Positions 25,633 through 34,555 of a stretch of 64,000 bases of DNA are shown in pieces. This DNA comes from Yoonia ponticola (GTDB lineage Bacteria; Pseudomonadota; Alphaproteobacteria; Rhodobacterales; Rhodobacteraceae), in the NCBI RefSeq assembly GCF_014199395.1, contig NZ_JACIJM010000001.1, positions 372,001 through 436,000 on the forward strand, written 5' to 3'. The notes beneath the pieces are model-generated. The model was not told where the DNA came from. It saw nothing but the letters and a program-made list of their open reading frames with translations, and did no database searches. Within the stretch, counting starts at the first letter, position 1. Each line of letters begins with the position of its first letter. A program made the position numbers and the translations under genes.

Positions 25633-26367
25633 ATGGGTGAGGTGCTCAAAGCTGAGTGGTTCGATCTAGACGACGATACACGTGCCGTTACTTGGGCGTG
25701 GATGCATGAGACGTATCTGCCCGCGTTGCAAGCGGCGCAGGGTGTCAGCTGGGTTGGTCATTACGATATCGTTGAACTGCCAGATCGCCCGTACATTGAG
25801 GGCGCGCCAAATAAGAAAGTCACCCAAGATCCATTGGTCCCCACGGGTTGGCAGAACGTGATTTTGACGGCTTCGGCATCGCCAGAGGTTTTCTTTGGAC
25901 CGAACAACGCGGTTAATGCTTTAGAAGCCGCGCATGCTGACAAATTGTCTGTGCGTCGCAATTACCGCTCTGCTGTGTTCATCGAAGAACAGGTGATCAA
26001 TTCACCAGAGCAACGCGCGTTTCCGTATGGCATGGGGCCACCGCCTGCGATGCAGCTTGGCAATTATAACGCCGATAAACCGGATGACGAGATCGAACTG
26101 GCCCGCTGGTATCGCGCTGAACGCTTTTCGCGGGTGTCTGTGACGCCGGGGATGATCCGTGGGCGCAAGATGATTTCGATGGCGGGTTGGCCCAAGCACG
26201 GTGTGTTATGGGAATTTGCTGACATGCCTGAGGGCGACAGCAGTTTTGAACACCGCTTTATCGCGGCTGATCGCGAAGAAAATTGGACGGGCCGTCACGT
26301 GCTTGAATATGTGACGCACACTTACGGCGGCCCGCATGCCGGGCGCCGCGTTTGGCCTGCCGTTTAA
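25633..26367 (+). CDS. Uncharacterised protein, possibly tandem EthD-like
   Basis: I do not recognise this 244-residue protein with certainty. It has no signal peptide or membrane helix. Two segments resemble EthD/Dabb-type dimeric alpha-beta barrel units: WAWMHETYLPALQAAQGVSW near residues 22-41 and RWYRAERFSRVSVTPGMIRG near 155-174, the latter followed by ISMAGWPKHGVLWEF. In both, a W/H...P/G pattern typical of EthD helices is visible. Such folds bind small hydrophobic molecules or act as monooxygenases or decarboxylase-like lyases. A strong GGGAGGA site precedes the ATG, and the gene lies 24 bp after the MocA gene, so it belongs to the pathway. Confidence 0.6.
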   Translation: MGEVLKAEWFDLDDDTRAVTWAWMHETYLPALQAAQGVSWVGHYDIVELPDRPYIEGAPNKKVTQDPLVPTGWQNVILTASASPEVFFGPNNAVNALEAAHADKLSVRRNYRSAVFIEEQVINSPEQRAFPYGMGPPPAMQLGNYNADKPDDEIELARWYRAERFSRVSVTPGMIRGRKMISMAGWPKHGVLWEFADMPEGDSSFEHRFIAADREENWTGRHVLEYVTHTYGGPHAGRRVWPAV

Positions 26368-26483
26368 CGACACGACAACGACCCCGCATCAAAACCGTTG
26401 ATGAGGATCAAGGATGGTTTGATGGGGATTTTTCAGGAGGTGCTGGCGCAAAGGTCGCTGGTGTAAATCAAAGGGAGAAGACA

Positions 26484-27143
26484 ATGTCACAACGTATTTC
26501 TGGACTGAGCCATGAAGAGGCCACCGGCACAACAAAGCTGATCTACGAAGGCTCTGACCGGTTTCTGGGCCGGACGGCCAACCTGCAACGCATCTTAGGC
26601 ACTCATAGCCCGTATATTGCACGTTGGTTTGGCGGGCTTGTCGCGTCGGTGCGCCAGCCTGATCTTGGTGCAACGACAGAGCCGCGCCTGCGCGGGCTTG
26701 CCAGCATCAAGACGTCAATGGTGAACGCATGTGCATATTGCACGGCGCATACTTCTGTCTTCGGTCAAGGTTTGGGCGTGTCGGAAGCAGAACTCGAAGC
26801 GATGATGGACGATAGCTACAAGACCAGTGATCTGTTCGATGCGCGTGACAAGGCCGTGATCGCATGGAGCGAGGCGATGACCTTGAACAAGGCGCAACGT
26901 GATCCCCATGCTTGGCAAGGCATGAAAGATAACTTTAACGACACGGAAATCGTTGAGATTTCAATGGCCTGCGCGATGTTCAACATGATCAACCGCTTGA
27001 ACGACAGTTTCTGGACCGATCTTGAATCCGAAGAATACAACCAAAAGCAATGGAATGCGGTTAAAGGTCTGTCCGTGGACGAAATCGAAGCCTTTGCTGG
27101 CAAGTTTGCCGAAGTTGGTGCCGCTGAACGCACCGCAAAATAA
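26484..27143 (+). CDS. Carboxymuconolactone decarboxylase-family (AhpD-fold) protein
   Basis: This 219-residue protein has the AhpD/CMD fold signature: NACAYCTAHTSVFGQGLGVS, giving Cys83, Cys86 and His89 of the redox/proton-relay site. CxxC-H members act as peroxidases or disulfide reductants; others decarboxylate muconolactones. The length is longer than AhpD (about 175) but normal for the subfamily. The ATG at 26484 has an AGGGAGAAG site; the ORF extension to 26352 overlaps the preceding gene and lacks one. It follows the EthD-like gene by 116 bp and ends before a strong hairpin. Confidence 0.85.
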   Translation: MSQRISGLSHEEATGTTKLIYEGSDRFLGRTANLQRILGTHSPYIARWFGGLVASVRQPDLGATTEPRLRGLASIKTSMVNACAYCTAHTSVFGQGLGVSEAELEAMMDDSYKTSDLFDARDKAVIAWSEAMTLNKAQRDPHAWQGMKDNFNDTEIVEISMACAMFNMINRLNDSFWTDLESEEYNQKQWNAVKGLSVDEIEAFAGKFAEVGAAERTAK

Positions 27144-27149
27144 GTGATC

Positions 27150-27191
27150 ATCGCCGTCCGACCGTGGCACCTGCACAGGTCGGACGGCGAT
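27150..27191 (+). terminator. Long perfect hairpin after the AhpD-fold gene
   Basis: A perfect 14-bp stem, atcgccgtccgacc (27150-27163) and ggtcggacggcgat (27178-27191), has a 14-base loop. It lies 6 bp after the stop codon and probably ends the catabolic operon, although no T tract follows. Confidence 0.7.
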
Positions 27192-27274
27192 AACGATACC
27201 CCCACACGCACTTCAAATCTATTTCAGCGCAACTGATGGTCGCGCTGCCCCTAAACGTCACCTTGGAGACACCA

Positions 27275-28216
27275 ATGGCCGAAACGAAACACACCAAAGT
27301 TCTGATCATCGGGTCCGGTCCCGCGGGATATACCGCCGCCGTTTACGCCAGCCGCGCATTGCTGGAACCGGTCTTGGTCCAAGGGATTGAACCGGGCGGG
27401 CAGTTGACCACGACAACCGAAGTCGAAAACTGGCCCGGCGATTCAGAGGTACAAGGGCCGGATTTGATGATCCGAATGGAGGCCCACGCGCGGGCGATGG
27501 GCGCAGAGATCATCGGCGATATCATCAGCAGTCTCGACACCAGCAAACGGCCTTTTGTCGCGCAAAGCGATAGCGGCACGGTTTATACCGCTGACGCCGT
27601 CATCTTGGCGACAGGTGCGCGTGCGAAATGGTTGGGCCTGCCGACTGAGGAAAAGTTTAAGGGCTTTGGCGTGTCGGCCTGTGCGACCTGCGACGGATTC
27701 TTCTATCGCGGCCAAGAGGTTGTGGTTGTAGGTGGTGGCAACACCGCTGTGGAAGAGGCGCTCTTCCTCACCAACTTTGCATCCAAGGTCACGCTCGTAC
27801 ATCGCCGCGATAAACTGCGTTGCGAGGCTATTTTAGAGAAACGCCTGCTGAATAACCCCAAGATCGAAGTCGTCTGGGATCATGCGCTTGACGAGGTGCT
27901 CGGCACCGACGCGCCGCTTGGCGTGGAAGGTATCCGCGTTAAACATACGACATCTGGCGAGATCAAAAGCATTGATTGCAAAGGCGTGTTCATTGCCATC
28001 GGCCACGCGCCAAGTAACGAATTGGTCAAAGACGTGCTGGAAACCCATATGGGCGGCTATGTCGTCACGCAGCCTGATAGCACCGCGACGTCGATCCCGG
28101 GCATTTTTGCGGCAGGTGATTTGACGGATTTCAAATTCCGCCAAGCTGTGACCTCGGCTGGCATGGGCTGCATGGCCGCACTCGAGGCCGAGCGGTTCTT
28201 GTCAGAAGCCGAATGA
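27275..28216 (+). CDS. trxB: Thioredoxin-disulfide reductase
   Basis: This 313-residue flavoenzyme reduces thioredoxin with NADPH. It has the FAD motif [16 protein letters not shown], the redox site ACATCDGFF (Cys136 and Cys139), the NADPH motif [14 protein letters not shown] followed by HRRDKLR, and the C-terminal [21 protein letters not shown]. Length and order are those of bacterial low-molecular-weight TrxB. The ATG at 27275 follows TTGGAGAC; the longer ORF start at 27236 is unlikely. Its stop overlaps the start of nrtS by 4 bp. Confidence 0.96.
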   Translation: MAETKHTKVLIIGSGPAGYTAAVYASRALLEPVLVQGIEPGGQLTTTTEVENWPGDSEVQGPDLMIRMEAHARAMGAEIIGDIISSLDTSKRPFVAQSDSGTVYTADAVILATGARAKWLGLPTEEKFKGFGVSACATCDGFFYRGQEVVVVGGGNTAVEEALFLTNFASKVTLVHRRDKLRCEAILEKRLLNNPKIEVVWDHALDEVLGTDAPLGVEGIRVKHTTSGEIKSIDCKGVFIAIGHAPSNELVKDVLETHMGGYVVTQPDSTATSIPGIFAAGDLTDFKFRQAVTSAGMGCMAALEAERFLSEAE

Positions 28217-28458
28217 CCGCCGCAGGGCAAGTCGGCGCGGGGTTCTGGCAAATTGCCACCCGCCGACAGGTGATCAAACGGGCGGGCCGCATTGCCCTGA
28301 TCGTTGGCGTCATTTTGGCGGCGATCAATCATGGCGACCGGATTTTGAATCTGGATATGAACTGGGCGGCATTCGCCCGCATCGCGCTGACATTTTGCGT
28401 GCCTTATGCTGTATCAACCTATTCTTCGGTTCTCGCCATTCGCGAATCCGAAGGCTGA
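28213..28458 (+). CDS. nrtS: NrtS-type nitrate/nitrite transporter
   Basis: This 81-residue protein has two hydrophobic helices (about residues 25-42 and 52-70). The segments [10 protein letters not shown] and [15 protein letters not shown] match the NrtS family, small membrane proteins shown in marine bacteria and cyanobacteria to take up nitrate and nitrite. The ATGA overlap with trxB indicates translational coupling. The pairing with trxB has no obvious functional logic. A hairpin follows 17 bp after the stop. Confidence 0.78.
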   Translation: MTAAGQVGAGFWQIATRRQVIKRAGRIALIVGVILAAINHGDRILNLDMNWAAFARIALTFCVPYAVSTYSSVLAIRESEG

Positions 28459-28474
28459 GACGAGCCAAGAAAAG

Positions 28475-28494
28475 GCAGCCCCATTGCGGGCTGT
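28475..28494 (+). terminator. Hairpin after nrtS
   Basis: gcagccc and gggctgt pair around a 6-base loop, followed by catttc. It is a weak candidate terminator between nrtS and the cpdB-type gene. Confidence 0.45.
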
Positions 28495-28553
28495 CATTTC
28501 GGTGTTAGACTTTGACGATATCGCCTCAATGGTAGCCCATAGGAGAAATCATC

Positions 28554-30512
28554 ATGTCTTTCACACTCAATCGTCGCGGCTTTCTGGCAAGCACTGCAGG
28601 TTTTATCGCCCTTCACCCGTATTCCGCAAATGCGGCCACCAATCAGGCCCACTTGCGCATTATGGAAACAACTGACCTGCATGTGCATGTTTTTCCTTAT
28701 GATTATTATGCGGACCGCCCAAGCGACACTGTTGGTCTGGCCCGTACCGCAAGCCACATCAAAGCAATCCGCGACGAGGCGTCCAATTCGCTGCTGATCG
28801 ACAACGGTGATTTCCTGCAAGGCAACCCGATGGGCGATTATATCGCCTATGAGCGCGGTATGAAGGACGGTGATGTGCATCCAGTGATTGCCGCGATGAA
28901 CACGCTTGGCTTTGATGCATCGACGCTGGGTAACCACGAATTTAATTACGGCTTGGACTTCTTGATGAAGTCGCTGGCAGGGGCGAATTTCCCTGTTGTA
29001 AACGCAAACGTCGCGCTGGAATTGGGTAGCGACCCGACCAAAGACAAAACGCTGATCCCGCCTTATGTGATCTTGGATCACACGGTGATTGATGGCGCTG
29101 GCAACACACATCCAATCAAAGTTGGCCTGATCGGCTTTGTGCCACCACAAGTGATGAACTGGGACCGCCAGCATCTGGAGGGCAAGGTGCAGGCGCGTGA
29201 TATTATCGAAACCGCAAAGGCGTATTTGCCGCTGATGAAAGAGCAGGGCGCGGATATTATCGTCGCCTTGTCCCACTCTGGTATCGGCGCTGCTGATGCG
29301 AGCGACGGGATGGAAAACGCCTCTGTGCCGCTCGCGGGACTTGAGGGCGTGGATGCGATCTTGACCGGTCACAGCCACCTTGTGTTCCCGTCGCCCGGTT
29401 ATGCCGATTTTGCTGGCGCTGATATTGATGCGGGCACGTTGATGGGGACGCCGGCGACGATGGGCGGATTCTGGGGCAGCCACATGGGGCTGATTGATCT
29501 GTTGATCGAAAAGGACGGCAACGCGTGGCGTGTTGTGTCCGCTGAATCCGAAGCCCGCCCGATTTCGCAACGCAACGAAGATCGCAGCGTGACCGCGCTG
29601 GTCGAAGACGACGCCGAGGTGATCGCCTCAGTCCAGCAAGAACACGACGAAACGCTGACATATGTACGCCGCGCAGTTGGGAAAACCGACGCGCCGTTGC
29701 ACAGCTATTTCGCGCTGGTCGCGGATGATCCGTCTGTGCAAATCGTGTCGATTGCCCAAATTTGGTATATCGAGCAGATGATGAAAGGCACTGAACACGA
29801 AGGCTTGCCAATTCTGTCCGCTGCCGCGCCGTTCAAGGCGGGTGGCCGTGGTGGTCCTGAGTATTACACCGACGTTCCCGAAGGCGATGTGGCGATCAAA
29901 AACGTGTCTGATCTGTACCTCTACCCGAACACAGCACGCGCTGTGCGTGTGACAGGGCAACAGGTTAAAGACTGGCTGGAACGCTCTGCGGGCATGTTTA
30001 ATCAGGTCGAAGCGGGCGCGCAGGATGTCGTGCTGCTGAATCCTGAATTCCCAAGCTATAACTTTGATATCATTGATGGCGTCAACTATCAGGTCGATCT
30101 GTCACAACCGTCAAAATACGATCCTTCGACGGGTGATGTGCTGAATGCTGATGCGAACCGGATTGTGAACTTGACGCACAACGGCGAGCCGCTTGATATG
30201 GCTGCGGAATTCATCATCGCGACAAATAATTATCGTGCAGGTGGCGGCGGGAACTTCCCCGGTGCGACTGAGGAAACAACCGTGTTTGAGGGTCCAGACA
30301 CCAACCGCGACGTGATCGTGCGCTACATCGTCGAAAAGGGCACCATCAGCCCGCGAGCCGATAACAACTGGTCGTTTGCGCCTTTGGAAGGCACGACGGT
30401 TCTGTTCGATACGGGACCAGCGGCAAGCGCTTATCTTGATCAGGTTAACTTAGATATCGAGCCAGCAGGCGACGGCCCTGACGGGTTTGCGCGCTACCGC
30501 ATAGCACTTTAA
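28554..30512 (+). CDS. cpdB: Bifunctional 2',3'-cyclic-nucleotide phosphodiesterase/3'-nucleotidase
   Basis: This 652-residue periplasmic enzyme degrades 2',3'-cyclic nucleotides and 3'-nucleotides, so it salvages phosphate and nucleosides from RNA breakdown. A Tat-type signal (NRRGFLASTAGFIALHPYSANA) covers about residues 6-27. The metallophosphatase part shows TTDLHVHVFPYDYY, GDFLQGNPMGDY and STLGNHEFNYG; the C-terminal 5'-nucleotidase domain includes LYLYPNTARAVRVTG and NNYRAGGGGNFPG, which favour CpdB over UshA. It appears monocistronic and is followed by an 11-bp perfect hairpin. Confidence 0.93.
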   Translation: MSFTLNRRGFLASTAGFIALHPYSANAATNQAHLRIMETTDLHVHVFPYDYYADRPSDTVGLARTASHIKAIRDEASNSLLIDNGDFLQGNPMGDYIAYERGMKDGDVHPVIAAMNTLGFDASTLGNHEFNYGLDFLMKSLAGANFPVVNANVALELGSDPTKDKTLIPPYVILDHTVIDGAGNTHPIKVGLIGFVPPQVMNWDRQHLEGKVQARDIIETAKAYLPLMKEQGADIIVALSHSGIGAADASDGMENASVPLAGLEGVDAILTGHSHLVFPSPGYADFAGADIDAGTLMGTPATMGGFWGSHMGLIDLLIEKDGNAWRVVSAESEARPISQRNEDRSVTALVEDDAEVIASVQQEHDETLTYVRRAVGKTDAPLHSYFALVADDPSVQIVSIAQIWYIEQMMKGTEHEGLPILSAAAPFKAGGRGGPEYYTDVPEGDVAIKNVSDLYLYPNTARAVRVTGQQVKDWLERSAGMFNQVEAGAQDVVLLNPEFPSYNFDIIDGVNYQVDLSQPSKYDPSTGDVLNADANRIVNLTHNGEPLDMAAEFIIATNNYRAGGGGNFPGATEETTVFEGPDTNRDVIVRYIVEKGTISPRADNNWSFAPLEGTTVLFDTGPAASAYLDQVNLDIEPAGDGPDGFARYRIAL

Positions 30513-30533
30513 CACAATCGTGAATTGAGCATT

Positions 30534-30564
30534 GCTGCTTGGCCGTTATTGGTGGCCAAGCAGC
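30534..30564 (+). terminator. Hairpin after cpdB
   Basis: gctgcttggcc (30534-30544) and ggccaagcagc (30554-30564) form a perfect 11-bp stem with a 9-base loop. No T tract follows. Confidence 0.6.
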
Positions 30565-30602
30565 GCCACGTCGGGGCTGGTAAAGAGTAGATATATCATA
30601 TT

Positions 30603-31511
30603 TTGAAACGTATCCTGAAAATCGCGCTGGGCGTTGTGGCCATTCTGGTCACGGCTGTTGGCTGTCAACTTGTTCGAAATTCAGGCGATACGCCTTTGCC
30701 TGACACGTCGCAGGACACGCTGCGTGTCGCGACGTACAACGTTCACTACATCAACATGCGTAAAGAAACGGGCGCTTGGTCGCGTGGTGATTGGGAGCGT
30801 CGTAAAGGTCCGATGGACCTTGCGTTCAAGGAAATTGGTGCCGATGTGATCGCTTTTCAGGAAATGGAGAGCTTTGGTGGGCGAAACGTCGATGCTGGCA
30901 ATCTGACGTTGGATTGGCTTCTGGCGAACAACTCTGATTACGCGGCAGCGGCTGTCGGCGAACGGGCTACGTTCCCGTCTACACAACCAATTTTGTACCG
31001 CAAAGATCGGCTCGAAATGCTGGATCAGGGTTGGTTCTTTTTCTCCGAAACGCCTGACGTAATTTACTCGCCGACGTTCAACGGGTCGTTTCCCGCCTTT
31101 GCATCATGGGCGGTTTTTCGTGATCAGCAAAGCGATGACGTGTTCCGTGTCGTGAATATCCACACGGACTACGCGAGCCGGACCAATCGGCTGCGGTCTG
31201 TCGAATTGGTAGCAGAACGCATAACGCCTTGGGCCGATGCGGGTGAGGCGTTGTTCATCGTCGGTGATCTGAACGCGCGATTTGGCGACCAGACGGTAGA
31301 AATTCTTCAAAACGCTGGTGTTAACTTTGCTCCTGTCACGGGGACGACTTATCACCTGAACCACGGGATAAATCTGTTCAGCGCGATTGATCATATCGGG
31401 GTGATGGGGAGCCCGACAGTTGTGGGCGATCCGATCGTCCTGCGACGTCAGTTTGATGGTGAATGGCCGACGGATCATTATCCGGTGATCGTGGATTTTG
31501 ATCTGCAATAA
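30603..31511 (+). CDS. Endonuclease/exonuclease/phosphatase-family lipoprotein
   Basis: This 302-residue protein starts with a TTG codon and a lipoprotein-like signal (MKRILKIALGVVAILVTAVGC, probable lipid-modified Cys21). The mature part has the EEP fold: LRVATYNVHYI, IAFQEME (metal Glu), VVNIHTDY, IVGDLNARF and a C-terminal SAIDHI ... TDHYPVIV with the catalytic His. EEP enzymes hydrolyse phosphodiesters or phosphoesters of nucleic acids, lipids or inositol phosphates. A periplasmic or surface role in phosphate scavenging fits the cpdB gene 90 bp upstream. No later in-frame ATG keeps the signal, which supports the TTG. Confidence 0.82.
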   Translation: MKRILKIALGVVAILVTAVGCQLVRNSGDTPLPDTSQDTLRVATYNVHYINMRKETGAWSRGDWERRKGPMDLAFKEIGADVIAFQEMESFGGRNVDAGNLTLDWLLANNSDYAAAAVGERATFPSTQPILYRKDRLEMLDQGWFFFSETPDVIYSPTFNGSFPAFASWAVFRDQQSDDVFRVVNIHTDYASRTNRLRSVELVAERITPWADAGEALFIVGDLNARFGDQTVEILQNAGVNFAPVTGTTYHLNHGINLFSAIDHIGVMGSPTVVGDPIVLRRQFDGEWPTDHYPVIVDFDLQ

Positions 31512-31596
31512 CGTGCCGCATCACGGCGGATTTGCATCCTGCTGAAAACAAGGCCACCATTCTGAATGTACGCCACGCCTCAGATTTGGATTTGAT

Positions 31597-32874
31597 ATGA
31601 CCGCATTCAACGCCTCTCCACGCGAGTTCCTTAGTGATCTTTTCAAAGAGGCGGTCGCGGTTGCGGACCCGATGCGGGTGGTTGCCGCACATTTGCCGGG
31701 ACGTCCCAAAGGGCGGCTAATGATCATCGGGGCTGGCAAGGCCAGCGCACGGATGGCCGAGGCCGCAGAGGCGCATTACGGCCCTAGCGAAGGGCTGGTC
31801 ATCACGCGCTACGGATATGAACGCCCCACCCAAGGCATTGAAATCGCACAGGCGTCGCATCCGGTGCCAGATGTGGCTGGCGAGGTAGCGACCAAACGAC
31901 TGCTTGATTTGGTCTCGGGTCTGGGCGCGGATGACATGGTTGTTGCGCTGATTTCTGGCGGCGGCTCTGCCTTGCTTTGCGCACCAGTTGAGGGCGTGTC
32001 GCTGGACGATAAAATGGCGGTGAACCGTGCGCTATTGGCGTCGGGCGCGCCGATCGCTGAAATGAATGTCGTCCGTAAACATCTTAGCCGCGTGAAGGGC
32101 GGGCAGCTTGCCGCTGCCTGTTATCCGGCGCGGTTGCTGACGCTTTTGATTTCCGATGTGCCGGGCGACAATCCGGCCGATATCGCGTCCGGTCCGACTG
32201 TTGGCGAAAGCAGCACTCCGCAAGATGCTATCGACATTCTTGAGCGACGGAGAATCGCGCTGCCAGATCATCTGCGCCGTGCGATTTGCGACGCTTCGTC
32301 GGTTGTACCGCCGAGCGATGCGCGCTTAAGCCACGCCGAGACACGGATCATCGCGGCACCGTCTCATTCTCTTGCTGCGGCGACGCAGATCGCGAAAGCT
32401 GCAGCTGTTGACGTGCGTGATCTTGGCGATGCACTGGAAGGTGAGGCGCGTGATCTGGGCGCAGAACAAGCGCGGCAGGCAATGTCGTTGCAAGCGGCTA
32501 TGACACCGACCGACAAACCTATTTTGTTGCTATCAGGTGGTGAGTGCACGGTTACGCGGCGCGGCGATGGTGTCGGTGGGCCGAACGCGGAATACGTGCT
32601 GGCGGCGGCGATTGCGTTGAACGGGCAATCGGGCATTCACGTCCTTGCTTGCGATACGGACGGCGTGGATGGTGCCGCCGAAGTGGCCGGAGCATACGCG
32701 GGGCCAGACGTTTTGAGCGACGCGGTGAGCAACGGAATTGACGCGAATGCAGCATTGGCGATCAACGACGCTCACAGCTTTTTCGACGCCGTGGGCGGTC
32801 AGATTGTGACGGGACCGACGCTGACCAATGTGAATGATTTTCGGGCGATCTTGATTTTGCCAGCGTCCGCCTAG
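31597..32874 (+). CDS. Glycerate 2-kinase (class II, MOFRL)
   Basis: This 425-residue protein is of the GckA/TtuD family (DUF4147 plus MOFRL domain). It phosphorylates D-glycerate to 2-phosphoglycerate with ATP; older annotations call it hydroxypyruvate reductase. It shows MIIGAGKASARMAEAAE near residue 45, ALISGGGSALLCAPV near 118, SDVPGDNPADIASGPT near 183 and the C-terminal CDTDGVDG. It would link glyoxylate/glycolate or tartronate semialdehyde breakdown to glycolysis. It lies 85 bp after the EEP gene with no clear operon partner. Confidence 0.9.
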   Translation: MTAFNASPREFLSDLFKEAVAVADPMRVVAAHLPGRPKGRLMIIGAGKASARMAEAAEAHYGPSEGLVITRYGYERPTQGIEIAQASHPVPDVAGEVATKRLLDLVSGLGADDMVVALISGGGSALLCAPVEGVSLDDKMAVNRALLASGAPIAEMNVVRKHLSRVKGGQLAAACYPARLLTLLISDVPGDNPADIASGPTVGESSTPQDAIDILERRRIALPDHLRRAICDASSVVPPSDARLSHAETRIIAAPSHSLAAATQIAKAAAVDVRDLGDALEGEARDLGAEQARQAMSLQAAMTPTDKPILLLSGGECTVTRRGDGVGGPNAEYVLAAAIALNGQSGIHVLACDTDGVDGAAEVAGAYAGPDVLSDAVSNGIDANAALAINDAHSFFDAVGGQIVTGPTLTNVNDFRAILILPASA

Positions 32875-33026
32875 CCAAGTCTCTATCGCAAATCATCCTA
32901 CTCCAGCGGCAAATCTTCGCCTGAATTATCGCAATCTTACCGATCTTGATCTTTTGTTTAATTAAGTTTGAACATACTGTAGTGCGCAAGAACGCCATAC
33001 AGGCGCATACGTTGGGGTGATTGCAC

Positions 33027-33485
33027 ATGACGCAAAGCATTGAAGAAACACGCAGTGAATTCATCGAAAAGATCGGGGTCATGGCGCAGACGGACGGCTT
33101 GCCTCGTATCGCAGGGCGGATGCTGGGTTTGTTCGTGTGGGACGTCGAAGCGATTGCTTTTGGTGATTTGGCCGAACAATTGCAGGTGAGCCGTGGCAGC
33201 ATCAGTACGGCCACGCGGATTTTGGAAGAACGGCGTCTTATCAAAAGGGTAGCAAAGCCGGGCGATCGGCAAGACTATTTTCAACTCGCCGAGAACCCAT
33301 ATGCGAAAATGCTAGACTATTACGCCGAGACGCTCGGGCATACGCAGGCAGAAATCACCGACACAATTGAAAAAATTCCTGCTGATGAAGCGGTCATTCG
33401 GGCGCGAGTGACGGCCTATGCTGATTTCTACAAATCAATGGCCGCGGCGCTTACCAAGATCTCCAAGGACCTTGATCGCACTTAG
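33027..33485 (+). CDS. GbsR/MarR-family transcriptional regulator
   Basis: This 152-residue protein has a winged helix with FGDLAEQLQVSRGSISTATRIL at about 48-69 and a wing RLIKRVAKPGDRQDYF, followed by a helical dimerisation part. The pattern fits the GbsR-like MarR group. The ATG at 33027 follows GGGGTGA. It overlaps the convergent hydrolase gene by 4 bp. Its targets are not evident; the RND pump 1.4 kb downstream on the same strand is one possibility. Confidence 0.82.
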   Translation: MTQSIEETRSEFIEKIGVMAQTDGLPRIAGRMLGLFVWDVEAIAFGDLAEQLQVSRGSISTATRILEERRLIKRVAKPGDRQDYFQLAENPYAKMLDYYAETLGHTQAEITDTIEKIPADEAVIRARVTAYADFYKSMAAALTKISKDLDRT

Positions 33486-34555
33486 TTACCTTTCAGTGCT
33501 GGGAACGCGATTTCAGCAAGCGACGGCGCGGTGCGCGTCGGGTTGTTTGCAAATGACGAATTCCGCAAGCCGCGCAGCAACGAAATTGCGGACGGCGATG
33601 ACGCGGCGGTGATGTGGTGGGTTTCCCCCGTGTCATCGAAATCCGACAGATCAATGACGTTCACACCCAAAGCTTGCAGGCGGCCAATTTCTGTCGTGCT
33701 GCCCAATCGGTCTGTGTCCCCGCTGAGCAGGCTCGACAATTGCAACGCACGATCCGCCGTGGAAATCATCACGGTGAAAGGGTCTGGCAGCACGCCGATG
33801 CGTGTGACTTGGCGCTCAAACAGGTCCATGTCGATGTCGGGCGCGATCAATACAACGCTGGAAAACGCGGGAAATCCTGCGTGATCGTGCTTAATCGCCA
33901 TTTGCCGTAGTGTTTCCATCAACAACAGGCACCCCATAGAGTGGGCGAAAATACTGATCTTGCGGGTGTTGTTTTGTGACAAGGCCGTCAGCAGGTTTTC
34001 GAGCCCATCGCGCGAAATCAAGACGCTGTCGCGGTCAGACAAGTATCCGAAAGAACTACCCGCCGAAGGCCAAGCATAACTGATCTGCGGTCCCTCAAGG
34101 TCATAGTCATGGGCGATTTGGGCGTGCCGATAGATGCCTTCAGCCATGGTGTTGTTGTAGCCATGTATAAAGACCTGCACGTCTGCGCCTGTGTTCTCAG
34201 TGTCATTGATTGCGGCGATCAGGCTTGCTTGAGTATCGTAACGCTGGGTCTGCGTGATGCCAAAGGTGGCAGCATTGTCGTTGTCGTCTGGATCGGGGTA
34301 TTCGACTTGTCCGACGACATGACTGGCCGGAACACGCACGTCGAAGCGTCCGAATGACGTGGTTAGGCGGCCACCGTCAATAGGGCGGAAATCGGGGTCG
34401 ACCATCCGATCTGTCACTACAAAGATCGGGCGGATGGTATCGTTCGGGGCAGGCACCACAGGCGTTAGCGTGCCCCGAGCGGCGCAGGCGGATACCATAG
34501 ATGCCGAGGATAGCAGGACAAACCGACGTCTGTTCAAAAGGGAGGAAGATGTCAT
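33482..34555 (-). CDS. Alpha/beta hydrolase lipoprotein (DUF900)
   Basis: This 357-residue protein has a signal with twin Arg-like stretch and lipobox (NRRRFVLLSSASMVSAC, probable lipidated Cys22) and a DUF900-type alpha/beta hydrolase domain. The motifs VFIHGYNNTMAEG and IFAHSMGCLLLMETLRQ give the oxyanion region and nucleophile Ser; Asp is in LIAPDIDMDLF and His probably in GETHHI near the end. It would be an envelope esterase or lipase of unknown substrate. The start at 34555 is preferred over an upstream ORF start at 34654, because it places the signal at the N-terminus. Confidence 0.83.
   Translation of the reverse strand: MTSSSLLNRRRFVLLSSASMVSACAARGTLTPVVPAPNDTIRPIFVVTDRMVDPDFRPIDGGRLTTSFGRFDVRVPASHVVGQVEYPDPDDNDNAATFGITQTQRYDTQASLIAAINDTENTGADVQVFIHGYNNTMAEGIYRHAQIAHDYDLEGPQISYAWPSAGSSFGYLSDRDSVLISRDGLENLLTALSQNNTRKISIFAHSMGCLLLMETLRQMAIKHDHAGFPAFSSVVLIAPDIDMDLFERQVTRIGVLPDPFTVMISTADRALQLSSLLSGDTDRLGSTTEIGRLQALGVNVIDLSDFDDTGETHHITAASSPSAISLLRGLRNSSFANNPTRTAPSLAEIAFPALKGN

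Noticed and set aside
28494..29570. A 358-codon open frame on the minus strand opposite cpdB
   Set aside because: It lies wholly inside the well-supported cpdB gene, has no ribosome binding site and a composition rich in His, Arg and Val as expected of an antisense shadow.
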